Source: an uncultured Lachnospiraceae bacterium
GTDB lineage: Bacteria > Bacillota > Clostridia > Lachnospirales > Lachnospiraceae
Assembly (NCBI GenBank): GCA_947168905.1
Contig: CAMVNR010000018.1
Location: 1 to 35,139, forward strand
Reading direction: 5' to 3'
DNA: 35,139 nt
The notes under the pieces are model-generated. The model ran no database searches and was not told the origin of the DNA. It saw nothing but the letters and a program-made list of their open reading frames with translations. Position numbers and translations under genes: made by a program. Shown piece after piece: positions 1-8,200 of the stretch; position 1 is the first letter of the stretch; every line of letters begins with the position of its first letter.

Positions 1-126
1 AAAAAAGGTACCGGGCTCGGTCTTTCCATTGTGCGCGAAATCATCCAGGCGCACAAGGAAAATATCGATGTCATCTCCACTCCCGGCGTCGGGACGGAAT
101 TCATTTTTTCTCTTTCCAGAGAGTAA
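1..126 (+). CDS. Sensor histidine kinase, C-terminal fragment (5' truncated)
   Basis: The first 126 bases read in frame 1 to a TAA stop and give 41 residues. They contain the G2-box pattern GTGLGLSIV, then EIIQAHKENIDVIS and GVGTEFIFSL. This is the end of a HATPase_c domain of an orthodox membrane sensor kinase, where the glycine-rich lid closes over ATP. The rest of the gene is outside the window, so sensor type and partner regulator cannot be told. It is the only convincing plus-strand gene here. Its stop lies 2 bases from the stop of the convergent ABC ATPase gene, with no terminator hairpin between them. Confidence 0.9.
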   Translation, partial: KKGTGLGLSIVREIIQAHKENIDVISTPGVGTEFIFSLSRE

Positions 127-128
127 AA

Positions 129-899
129 TCAAAGCACCTTGGAAAGAAACTCCTTCAGCCTTGGATCCTTCGGATGACTGAAAAATTCATCCGGAGGTGC
201 CATCTCGCGGATTTTTCCGCCGTCGATAAAAATCACCTTATTCGCAACTTCTCTCGCAAACCCCATCTCATGCGTCACAACTATCATCGTCATTCCCTCA
301 TGTGCGAGATCGCGCATCAGGTCCAGCACTTCCCCGACCATTTCCGGATCGAGCGCGGAGGTCGGCTCGTCAAAAAGAATCACCTCGGGATCCATCGCAA
401 GCGCACGGATAATCGCGACGCGCTGTTTCTGTCCGCCCGAAAGCGTCGAAGGATAAGCATCCGCGTAATCCTGAAGCCCGATTCTTGAAAGAAGCGCCAT
501 GGCTTTCTCGCGGGACACCGCTTTGATTTCCTTTGCTGTCGTTGTCCGGTCTTTCCTTCTCTGCCTCCTCAGATCCTTCGTCTTCAGAAGCACCGGTGCG
601 AGCATAATATTCTGGAGCACGGTTTTATTGTTGAACAGATTAAAATGCTGGAAAACCATGACCATTTTCCGGCGGTGAAGGTTGATATCGACATGCATAT
701 CCGCAATATCCGTTCCGTCAAAGATGATCTGTCCTCCGTCCGGATCCTCCATACAGTTTAAGCAGCGCAGAAACGTGGATTTTCCGGAACCCGACGGGCC
801 GATAATGCACATGATATCGCCCCTGTCGACATGCAGGTCGATCCCCGAAAGCACCGGGACCCCGCCAAAGCTTTTCTGCAGGTTAATTACGTCGATCAC
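129..899 (-). CDS. Polar amino-acid ABC transporter ATP-binding protein (GlnQ-like)
   Basis: This is the cytoplasmic ATPase that powers uptake for the polar amino-acid transporter formed with the next two genes. Walker A GPSGSGKS (34-41), the signature LSGGQKQ (153-159), Walker B VILFDEP (173-179) and the switch histidine in VTHEMGFA are all intact. At 256 aa it is slightly longer than the usual ~240 because of a basic insert around residues 107-125 ([13 protein letters not shown]) between Q-loop and signature. The start is a GTG preceded by a strong AAGGAGG about 10 bases upstream, inside the end of the permease gene; the two genes overlap by 17 bases, implying translational coupling. Substrate is probably a polar amino acid or cystine, but the sequence does not settle which. 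Confidence 0.95.
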   Translation of the reverse strand: MIDVINLQKSFGGVPVLSGIDLHVDRGDIMCIIGPSGSGKSTFLRCLNCMEDPDGGQIIFDGTDIADMHVDINLHRRKMVMVFQHFNLFNNKTVLQNIMLAPVLLKTKDLRRQRRKDRTTTAKEIKAVSREKAMALLSRIGLQDYADAYPSTLSGGQKQRVAIIRALAMDPEVILFDEPTSALDPEMVGEVLDLMRDLAHEGMTMIVVTHEMGFAREVANKVIFIDGGKIREMAPPDEFFSHPKDPRLKEFLSKVL

Positions 900-1590
900 T
901 TCTCTTGAACCTCCTTTCCATAGTGCGGATTCCGAGAGATATCAGCAAAACGAGCAGGATATAGATCAGCGCCATCACGGTATAGGGCACCATGAATTCA
1001 TAACTGTTCGAGCCGATCCGGTTGAAAGCGACATAAAGGTCAAGCGCGCCGACAAAGCTGATGACCGAGGTCTCTTTGATCAGCGCAATAAACTCGTTGC
1101 CCAGCGTCGGAAGAATATTCTTGACCGCCTGCGGGATCACGATCACACGCATCGTCGTGATAAAACTTAAGCCGAGCGACCGTCCGCCTTCCATCTGTCC
1201 CGGATCCACGGACTGAATGCCGGAGCGCATGATTTCCGAGACATAGGCGCCGCTGTTCAGGCCGAAAACAAGGATTGACACCTGAATACCGGTAATCCGG
1301 GCATTCAGCAGCGGGAAAAATACATAGTAAAACACCAGAAGCTGCACCACAATCGGCGTCCCGCGGAAAGCCGCGACATAAACATCGCAGATTTTATTCA
1401 GCACGCGGGGCAGCGCATGGTATTTCGGCGCAACGCGCACGGCTGCAATCAATGTCCCGATTACAACACCGATCAGAAGTCCCACAACCGCGATGATCAC
1501 CGTATTCTTCAGTCCGGTCAGAACCTCCCGGTACGCACCGGCATCGAGAAAATATTTTAGAAAGGTATCTATTTTCGTACCGAAACTCAT
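883..1590 (-). CDS. Polar amino-acid ABC transporter permease (HisM/GlnP-like)
   Basis: This 235-aa inner-membrane permease has about five hydrophobic segments, beginning with [19 protein letters not shown] near residue 30. It carries the family's [15 protein letters not shown] motif and a coupling-helix EAA-type loop, EGGRSLGLS, followed by VIVIPQA, which contacts the ATPase. The length is normal for the HisMQ family. The ATG at 1590 is preceded by AGAAAGG. It lies 82 bases downstream of the binding-protein gene with a terminator-like hairpin in between, and overlaps the ATPase gene by 17 bases. A permease of this family normally forms a homodimer or pairs with a paralogue; only one permease gene is present, so a homodimer is inferred. 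Confidence 0.95.
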   Translation of the reverse strand: MSFGTKIDTFLKYFLDAGAYREVLTGLKNTVIIAVVGLLIGVVIGTLIAAVRVAPKYHALPRVLNKICDVYVAAFRGTPIVVQLLVFYYVFFPLLNARITGIQVSILVFGLNSGAYVSEIMRSGIQSVDPGQMEGGRSLGLSFITTMRVIVIPQAVKNILPTLGNEFIALIKETSVISFVGALDLYVAFNRIGSNSYEFMVPYTVMALIYILLVLLISLGIRTMERRFKRSDRRN

Positions 1591-1613
1591 AATACCAGCC
1601 TTTCTGAAAATTC

Positions 1614-1659
1614 AAAAACCGGCGGGGCAGGCGAATAGGAAGCGCTGCCTCACCGGTTT
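1614..1659 (-). terminator. Intercistronic terminator-like hairpin (attenuator) between binding protein and permease genes
   Basis: On the minus strand, AAACCGGTGAGGCAG (1659-1645) can pair with CTGCCCCGCCGGTTT (1630-1616). All positions pair except one A/C mismatch and one U-G wobble, and a TTTTTG tract follows. This is the form of an intrinsic terminator, but it lies inside an operon. The likely effect is partial termination, giving more binding protein than membrane components, a usual need of such transporters. Confidence 0.6.
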
Positions 1660-1672
1660 CATGCAAAGTCAG

Positions 1673-2527
1673 TTACCGAAGCGCGTTGATCGCCTTCGTA
1701 ATTGCCGCTGCGGGAGCGGAATCGATAATCACATAATCTATATTTCCGTTCAAAAGATCCTGAACGGCAAGAGATCCGTTCCGGTAGCCGACACACTCGC
1801 AGCCGAGGCCTTCAAAGCCCCAGTCCTCGTCACCCTGGACATAGAACATTCCTGTGGTTCCGTTCTGAACGCCGATCTTGATATCCTTCATTCCCTTCAG
1901 CTTCTCTTCGATCTCGGCAGCCGTCTTGCAGTCCTTGAAAGTATCGTCGCCGGACTTCACGATCAGCTTCTGGGAAGCATTGTAGTAGGAAGTCGTGAAC
2001 TCGACATATTCCTTGCGGTCCTCACGGACGGTAAGTCCCGCCATGGCGATGTCCGCTTTATGCTGTCCGACAGACAGACAGACCGCGTCGAAATCCATGT
2101 CCGAAATCACGAGCTCGAGACCGAGTTCATTCGCGATCACGCCGGCAATCTCCATGTCGATTCCGTAATAGGAATCGCCGTTTTTGTACTCAAAAGGCTC
2201 AAAAGCCGCGTTTGTCGCCACGACAAGCTGGTCCTTGGAGGTGTCTAGCTCAGCAGACTTGACCGCTTCCGGAGTACCGTCGCCGAAATATCTGTCGCAG
2301 ATTTCGTCGAATCGTCCGTCAGACATCATTTCTTCAATCAGTGCATTGACGCTTGCTAACAGCTCCGGCTGGTCCTTGTCGACACCAAAGGCGTATTCTT
2401 CCTCTGTAAGGTCGATGTCAATTACCGCGGCAGTGGTCTTCTTGGAATCACTGTTGCCGGAGGAGCACCCTACAAGCATCGTCAGCGCGAGCGCCATGGA
2501 AAGCGCAATTACAAGCAGTTTCTTCAT
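1673..2527 (-). CDS. Polar amino-acid ABC transporter substrate-binding lipoprotein, apparently circularly permuted
   Basis: The protein binds the transported amino acid outside the membrane and delivers it to the permease. It starts with a lipoprotein signal and lipobox LVGC (Cys21). Residues 99-284 read as the start and middle of the SBP_bac_3 family: LVVATNAAFEPFEY, then GIDMEIAGVIANELG, FDAVCLSVGQHKADI, MAGLTVREDR, and NGNIDYVIIDSAPAA near the C-terminus. The segment that normally ends this family, here IDLTEEEYAFGVDKDQPELL followed by FDEICDRYFGDG, is instead at residues 36-84, straight after the signal peptide. The natural ends are therefore joined by a short linker (TPEAVKSAELDTSKDQ) and new ends opened late in the fold. 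The reading frame is intact and the start has a clear GAGGAGG site, so this is not an assembly break within the gene. It is probably functional. Confidence 0.92.
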   Translation of the reverse strand: MKKLLVIALSMALALTMLVGCSSGNSDSKKTTAAVIDIDLTEEEYAFGVDKDQPELLASVNALIEEMMSDGRFDEICDRYFGDGTPEAVKSAELDTSKDQLVVATNAAFEPFEYKNGDSYYGIDMEIAGVIANELGLELVISDMDFDAVCLSVGQHKADIAMAGLTVREDRKEYVEFTTSYYNASQKLIVKSGDDTFKDCKTAAEIEEKLKGMKDIKIGVQNGTTGMFYVQGDEDWGFEGLGCECVGYRNGSLAVQDLLNGNIDYVIIDSAPAAAITKAINALR

Positions 2528-2644
2528 CTTGTTTCTCCTCCTCTTCTATTTTCTTTTCCGCCCGCGAAAAAAGGGGTTTATCTTAATTGCGGGTTTTCTG
2601 TCAGGGGCCTCCATTCGGAACCCTGCCTATGGAAAATTACTGTG

Positions 2645-2653
2645 ATTATAGCA
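2645..2653 (-). promoter_or_regulatory. Extended -10 promoter of the amino-acid transporter operon
   Basis: The minus strand reads TGCTATAAT, a consensus TATAAT with the TGN extension, about 117 bases before the binding-protein start codon. The -35 region is poor (TGGAAG at 17 bases), which fits an extended -10 promoter. The 5' leader of roughly 110 bases contains no riboswitch or T-box signature that I can recognise. Confidence 0.6.
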
Positions 2654-2654
2654 C

Positions 2655-2702
2655 GGCAGACTGAAGACTTCCATTATCGAAATGGAGGAAAATCAGCCTG
2701 CC
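2655..2702. promoter_or_regulatory. 48-bp imperfect palindrome abutting the transporter promoter
   Basis: Outer arms GGCAGACTGA (2655-2664) and TCAGCCTGCC (2693-2702) match at 9 of 10 positions. Inner arms CTTCCATT (2668-2675) and AATGGAGG (2681-2688) match at 7 of 8, around the loop ATCGA. It occupies the -35 and upstream region of the promoter next to it, so it could be an operator. It could also be a hairpin ending transcripts from the glycosyltransferase gene, although no T-tract follows on the minus strand. The rest of the intergenic stretch (2703-2741) holds only a small GTTTTA-TCG-TAAAAC repeat. Confidence 0.4.
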
Positions 2703-2741
2703 ATGTCAATGTTTTATCGTAAAACTGCCTAAAATATCCGT

Positions 2742-3431
2742 CTATTTCAGGTAGCTTCCGAAGGTCCGGATAATCTGTTTATAGATGATTACAGAGTCCC
2801 TTAAGGGCCTGAAATGAGAGCTCGCGTTTCCGTCGATGTAAATCGTCTCGATCTCCATCTCGCGGATCGGGACCCTGCGTCTGGCAAGCCACAGAAGCAC
2901 GTTCATCTCATACTCGTAGCGTTCGCCGGGAATTTTCTCCATCCCGGGCAAGAGACGCGAGGAAAAGGCACGCATTCCGGTCTGCACGTCGTACACCGGC
3001 TGGTGTGTGGCTTTCCTGAAAAGGAAGCGGTTCATGTCGTTTCCGAAGCGGCTCCTTAAAGGAGCGTCCGGCGGAAGATACCGGGATCCGAGCCACAGAG
3101 CATCCGGCTCCTCTTCGAGTTTCTGCAGGAGCCTTTCAGCGTCCTTCACGGTGTGCTGTCCGTCCGCGTCCAGAAGGATCACGTAATACTCGCCCATTTC
3201 ATGCTCCAGGAGCCACGAAAAGGCCCTTTTTAAGGCATGTCCTTTTCCGCGGTTCCTTGTATAGGAAATGACCGTAGCATGCTCCTTTGCCCGCAAAAAC
3301 AGCTCCTGGAAGGCTTCTTTACTGCCGTCGTTGACAAGAAGCACAGCGTACCCTGCCGCTGCTGCCTCTTCGACAAGCTTCACCATCCTCTCATCCGGTT
3401 CATAGGCGGGAATTACAGCGATTTTCTTCAT
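2742..3431 (-). CDS. GT2-family glycosyltransferase (dolichol-phosphate-mannosyltransferase-like)
   Basis: This 229-aa cytosolic GT-A glycosyltransferase should transfer a sugar from an NDP-sugar, in this subgroup often to a polyprenyl phosphate. The start IAVIPAYEPD and LLVNDGS form the nucleotide-binding strand, NRGKGHALKRAF is the usual follow-on, and LDADGQH holds the metal-binding DXD motif. GSRYLPPDAP, TGMRAFS and ERYEYEMNVLLWLARR fit the DPM1-like group. There is no C-terminal membrane anchor, so the acceptor lipid is uncertain. Its start overlaps the stop of the upstream gene by 4 bases (ATGA), so it is translationally coupled and is the last gene of the region-3 operon. Its link to the secretion locus is by position only. 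Confidence 0.9.
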   Translation of the reverse strand: MKKIAVIPAYEPDERMVKLVEEAAAAGYAVLLVNDGSKEAFQELFLRAKEHATVISYTRNRGKGHALKRAFSWLLEHEMGEYYVILLDADGQHTVKDAERLLQKLEEEPDALWLGSRYLPPDAPLRSRFGNDMNRFLFRKATHQPVYDVQTGMRAFSSRLLPGMEKIPGERYEYEMNVLLWLARRRVPIREMEIETIYIDGNASSHFRPLRDSVIIYKQIIRTFGSYLK

Positions 3432-4099
3432 GATTTCTTCGGTCCTATTCCGGCAGTGAACTCCTTGAAGGTCTTCGGAAGCTCGTCTGCGAACATATCA
3501 TCCAGATCCGCATGCTTTTTCTTCGGCTTCTTGTCCTCCAAAAAATCCCATACCTCAAATTCGCCGACATCCGTCTTGACGGTTTCATCCTTGATCTCGA
3601 TGCCCTGTTCCTTCGCAAACTCCTTAAAGCGGACAAAATGCTCCTCCATGGCCTCTTTCATATCTTCCAGATAGTCATGGTAAATACGCCGGAATTCGTC
3701 CTTGAAGACATCCTTGCCAGAAAAGCCCGTAATCTGTGACATCAGGTCGTTATCCGACAGTTCATGGAACATTTTGACCGTGGCAAGATGGTATCCGGCA
3801 GCAAGGCGGGCATCCTTTAAGGCCTTCTTTTCGCGCTTATCCTTTTCCGCCCTTTTTCTGGCCGCATCAATACACCGCTCCTTCAGGATCTTACAGGTCT
3901 TCAGCTCGCCGTCGATCGCGTCCCGTAAAAGGATATTCTTCTTGTCCATTTTCTGATTCAGCTCGAGCGATTTCCTCTCCAGCCGGTCGATCAGTCTGTC
4001 AAGCGCCTGGGCGGCTTTCCCCTCAGGCGTCCTGTAGGCTTCGATCAGCACATCCGTCCATGTATCGCTGGCCAGTGTCTGAGTAATGTTCTGCGGCAT
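3428..4099 (-). CDS. Uncharacterised charged helical protein, 223 aa
   Basis: I do not recognise a family. The protein has no signal peptide or membrane segment and is rich in Lys, Glu and Asp. A likely helical or coiled-coil middle part (QALDRLIDRLERKSLELNQK, then AARKRAEKDKREKKALKDAR) is followed by a region with aromatic residues (FRRIYHDYLEDMKEAMEEHF) and a lysine-rich tail. The ATG has an AAGGAG site nine bases upstream. It lies 28 bases after the second STAS gene and overlaps the glycosyltransferase start, so it belongs to the same operon. It may be a cytoplasmic adaptor, but nothing in the sequence proves this. Confidence 0.8.
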   Translation of the reverse strand: MPQNITQTLASDTWTDVLIEAYRTPEGKAAQALDRLIDRLERKSLELNQKMDKKNILLRDAIDGELKTCKILKERCIDAARKRAEKDKREKKALKDARLAAGYHLATVKMFHELSDNDLMSQITGFSGKDVFKDEFRRIYHDYLEDMKEAMEEHFVRFKEFAKEQGIEIKDETVKTDVGEFEVWDFLEDKKPKKKHADLDDMFADELPKTFKEFTAGIGPKKS

Positions 4100-4127
4100 G
4101 TTTTTATGTCTCCTTCCCCATGCATTT

Positions 4128-4424
4128 TTATTCGATCGTGAGTATCTCCGAAAAGCCGGTCACTTCAAGGATTTCGTAAATAACCTCGCTCACATTTACA
4201 AGCTTCATAGAGCCCTGTTTTCTCATGGTTTTCGCAGCAAATAGAAATACCCTTAAACCGGCTGACGATACATAGTCCAGCGATTCCAGATCAAAAATCA
4301 GCTCTTCCGTTCCGGGAAGGCTTTCCTGAAGCTCTTTCTCAAGTTCAGGCGCCGATGCGGTATCCAGCCGTCCTTCAAGTGCAATCATCAGCCGTTTTCC
4401 GTCTGCTTCCTTATGCAATTTCAT
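4128..4424 (-). CDS. STAS-domain protein, anti-sigma-factor-antagonist type (second copy)
   Basis: A 98-aa single STAS domain like SpoIIAA/RsbV. The signature DYVSSAGLRVF contains the serine that an RsbW-type kinase would phosphorylate and a SpoIIE-type phosphatase would release. It also has the usual start (ALEGRLDTASAPELEKEL) and end (IYEILEVTGFSEILTIE). It lies in the region-3 operon, 8 kb from the kinase and phosphatase of region 2, and is only loosely similar to the STAS protein there. I infer that the two STAS proteins could be alternative clients of one kinase/phosphatase pair, linking the two operons. The start follows a GGGGG site. Confidence 0.92.
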   Translation of the reverse strand: MKLHKEADGKRLMIALEGRLDTASAPELEKELQESLPGTEELIFDLESLDYVSSAGLRVFLFAAKTMRKQGSMKLVNVSEVIYEILEVTGFSEILTIE

Positions 4425-4436
4425 TCTTTTCCCCCG

Positions 4437-5246
4437 TCACACGACATTAATGTTAATGCATCCCTTACCTTCATCGACGCTCAGCCAGACCACTCCGAAA
4501 TCCGTGCGCCATGCGCAGTAAACCGTCCGGTCTTCATCCGAAAAGGTCTGTTCGCCCGAGGCGATTGTTTTCCCATACAGTTTCGACAGCTCCACCTTGC
4601 AGTCTTCAAATTCCAGCTCGTGGCAAATGACATAGAACGAAACCGCATAGGGCGGAGCTTCTGTCCCGTCATCGTACAGCTTTATGCCGCCGTACGCATT
4701 CTTCCCGAAAAGATGTCCCTCGGTCAGGATCTCCCCCCGTTCTTCCGAAATACAGGACGCAGGCACGCCGCACTCCTCAGCGGTCAGTCCCAACAGATTT
4801 TTGCTGTCCAGGATGTCCTCGAGGAAGTATGCCGCTTCGTCCTTGCCGCCTTCCTGCTCCTCCCTGCCTTCGAAAAGTTCTGTAAAAAGTGTTTCAAGTT
4901 CTGCGTCCCTGAGTGTTTCCTCCTCCGAAGCATTGTTCTCTTCCTCCGGAGCATCGCTTTTTTCCTCCGGAGCAAAGGGACTTCTCGCCGGTTTTTCTGT
5001 CTTGTCCGTATCCGGCAGGTCTTCCTCTTTCAGATCTTCCTCAGGGTTCCCGCCCTCCTCATCGGCACCTTCGCCGCTGTTTGCTGTATCTTCGTCTTCG
5101 TCCTCATCCCCGTCGTCGCCGAAATCAGCGTCCGTCAGGGGCCTTCCGAAGCGGTCCCTGAGAACGGCTACGAGAAAGATGAAAGCTCCGAAAAACAGAA
5201 CAAGCGATATGACGACAATCAGGGTCAGTCTGGATGAACTGCTCAT
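4437..5246 (-). CDS. Acidic single-pass membrane protein, 269 aa
   Basis: There is one hydrophobic segment near the N-terminus (LTLIVVISLVLFFGAFIFLVAVL, about residues 8-30), then a very acidic low-complexity stretch (about 37-135, with DDGDEDEDEDT and repeated APEEE/ASEEE units). A compact C-terminal part (about 140-269) includes FLEDILDSKNLLGLT and YAVSFYVICHELEFEDCKVELS. I do not recognise the C-terminal domain. With only a few charges before the helix, the orientation is uncertain; a cytoplasmic or an extracytoplasmic C-domain is possible. It lies 17 bases after the 1310-aa gene and 12 before the STAS gene, so it is co-transcribed. It may anchor or receive the 1310-aa protein at the membrane, by position only. 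Confidence 0.82.
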   Translation of the reverse strand: MSSSSRLTLIVVISLVLFFGAFIFLVAVLRDRFGRPLTDADFGDDGDEDEDEDTANSGEGADEEGGNPEEDLKEEDLPDTDKTEKPARSPFAPEEKSDAPEEENNASEEETLRDAELETLFTELFEGREEQEGGKDEAAYFLEDILDSKNLLGLTAEECGVPASCISEERGEILTEGHLFGKNAYGGIKLYDDGTEAPPYAVSFYVICHELEFEDCKVELSKLYGKTIASGEQTFSDEDRTVYCAWRTDFGVVWLSVDEGKGCININVV

Positions 5247-5263
5247 AATTTTGACCTCGGAAA

Positions 5264-8200
5264 TTAAAGTCTCGGCTGATTATTCTGAAGATTCGGCTGG
5301 TTCAGGCTGGCAGCAAAGTTTTTGCTGATATTCGCCACCATTGCGCCGCTGTCGACAAAGCCCTGCGAATTCTGCATCAGCGAAGCGCGGTACTGCGGAT
5401 TCTGCACAAAGCGCTCCGCCATCCGTTCCACCTCGGGATGCTGCATCAGCTGACCGTAAACTGTGTTGAACCTGTCGGTATCGAACACGCGCATCTCCTC
5501 GCCGTCAACGTTCTTGCGCGCGGCCGGTGTGACGCTGCATGCAAGCGCTCCAGCGATAATTCTCTTAACTTCCCGTTTATTCTGATAGACAGCCTGGTCC
5601 TGATAAATAAAGTTATTAATCGTATTGGTTACGGGATCCGCAAGGCTGAAGTCTCCGAAATCCGCATTCGGCAGATTTTCGATCGGTACATTCGAATGCA
5701 GAACCTTCGCGCCCGTATTCGGGTTCATTTCGGCAGGGTTGAATCCCGCCCACTGCCGGATCAGATTCCTGTCGTTGATTTCCTGATTCACCTGGTTCTG
5801 ACGGGCCTGCTCTTCTGCCCTATGACGCTGCTGCTGTTCCTGCTCCACCCGGTTCTGCGGCACCGGATGGGCGCCGGGCTGCGGCTGCCGGATCGGGTTC
5901 CGGTTGAAGCGCGCGCGTGCGTTCAGTCCGCTGTAGTCAAGCGCAAGCTCCATGCCTGTTGCCCTCGGCCCGGACAGAGACGCGTTGATCTTGTTCCGGT
6001 ATTCCGCATCGGTCATGTAATGCTGCAGCAGGCTCTTAAAGTGCGGACTGGTTTCGATTTCCTCGGCTTTCTCACGGAAGGCCCGGTTGGTAATGACCTG
6101 TCCCGGCGCAGCCTGCTGAGCCATCTGATAGGCGGCAATCGCGGCTGAAAGGCTCTTGGATGCAAAATAAGTATTTACCGGTCCGTTCGTCAGGGATCTC
6201 GCGGCTTTATTCAGCTGGCCCTGCGCCGAATGAACTGCATGGTTTGTCGAAATCACCGCAGCAGTATCTGCGAGATTCTTCATATTGCCGCTTGACGCCA
6301 TCTGCTGAAGGAGCTTCTTTGACTCCGGTTCCGCAAGCATCCTTTGATACGCCGAGCCCGGCTGAAGGAGCGCTTCCTTCATTTTTTCAACCTCGGAACG
6401 CTGGACAATTCCGGCAGTCCCTTTTTTCGCAACAAGCCATACGGCAAGCACATCCGCAAGCGTTTCAGCGGAGAATTTCTTCTGAACTTCCTTTTTTCTT
6501 TCCTTCAGAAGCTCATCTCCGGTAACGGCGAGTCCGTTCAGCCGTCCGGGAATGAAGGAGTCCGGATCGATTGCCTGGCTGTGGTGCGTTGTATTCAGAC
6601 TCTCGCAGTACGTCCTGAATTCGGCATCCGGCATGTAGCGCTTCAGAATACACAGCGCTTCCTTCAGTCCCGAGACCGGCTTCTCACCGATCGGGCCGCC
6701 CGGAATATCCGTCCCTTTATTAATATACTGTTTCGCGGATTCGATGAGCTCCTTTACCTGGGTGCCCGAGGCAGGTCTTGGCGGGTTTCCGGAATTCAGG
6801 CGGTGAATATGCTTCACCTTGCTCATCATTTCCTTATATTCGGGGTTCCGTTTATCCGCCGAAGAGGGTGCTTTCTTGCGGTGGGTTTTGGTATCCACGG
6901 AGCGCATGACTTCCTGCATGAAGCCGGCATCATTCTTTTCCTGGCCTGCGGGACGCATATAGCGTCTGTCGCGCTCGTTGATTTCCGTCTCCTTGGCGGC
7001 CATTTTCTGGACAATTCCCGCCGCATCGCCCTGAAGCAGCATCTGCTTTACTTCGGCGTTGTCTTCCCGGATCATTGCCTGGAAAGCTTCCGTACGCTGC
7101 AGCTCCCGCATCAGTATATTCATATTGTTCAGGTCGACGGGATCATTCGGTCTTCCGTTATTCTGCATGAAGGCCGCCATCATATTGAGGACGGTTCCCT
7201 CATCAATCGGATCGTTGGCGGGACGCCGCGCGGCATTGTTACGGACCGCGTCCATAAACTGCGCATACGTCATATTGCCCGCATTCAGGTGCCGGGGCTG
7301 ATTCTGTCCCTGCGGATTAGCTTCAGGCCGGGGCTGATTCTGTCCCTGCGGATTAGCTTCAGGCCGGGGCTGATTCTGTCCCTGCGGCTGAACTTCGGGC
7401 TGGGGCTGATCCTGCTGCCGGGGCTGCATCGGAGAGAGGCCCGCTTCTTCGTTTTCCAGACCTCTGTAGGAGCGGTAGCGCATGACTGTATTCGCGATCA
7501 TCGTGTCTACGGAAGGCGCGTCGCCTCCGAGGAGACGCTGCCGTCTTTCCTCATTGAAATTAAACTCCGTAGCCATCAGTCCGACGGCGGGATCATTTAC
7601 CAGCTGATTATACCGGCGGTTGAATTCCTGAGAATCGTATCCGACGACATATTGTCCGCCGATACGGCGGCAGTATGCCTGCATCTGCGACAGGGCAAGG
7701 ATCCGGGCAAAATTCTCCCTTGTCTGCTGCCGGTCCTGCCAGGCCGCCTGATTCTGGGCAAAATTCCGAATGGAACGGATATCCGCCGCAGCGTTTTGGA
7801 CATTCCCCGGATGATCATGCGGCGGCAGGATGAACGGGTTCTCGATCTCGTCCAGGACCCTCGGAGGATTGTGCGGATCTTCCGGATGATACGGCAGGAT
7901 CTCAGCCTGCTCCTGATTCACATTCTGCTGCTGATTCACATTCTGCTGCTGATTCTGCAGCTGCTCCTCGATATCCTGTCCCTCAAAATGGAACTCATCT
8001 TCCTCCTCGTCATCGTCCGGCGCCTGATTATTCGCAGCCGGCTGATTCTGCGGTACGTTCTCCTGAGGATGCAGGCGGTTCTGACGCTGGTTCTCCTGAT
8101 TCTGTACGCGCTGATTGATATCCGCGTCGTTCAGGTTTGCCTCAAAAGCGTCGACTTCATCACCGATGACCCAGTCAGCGCCGATATTGGCCGGATTTGG

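Noticed and set aside
2528-2644. Riboswitch or T-box in the leader of the transporter operon
   Set aside because: No specifier-loop or T-box core sequence and no recognisable aptamer pattern were found in the ~110-base leader.
7294-7389. Tandem repeats as a CRISPR array
   Set aside because: Units are directly adjacent with no spacers, are in frame and encode a Q/N/P-rich linker.
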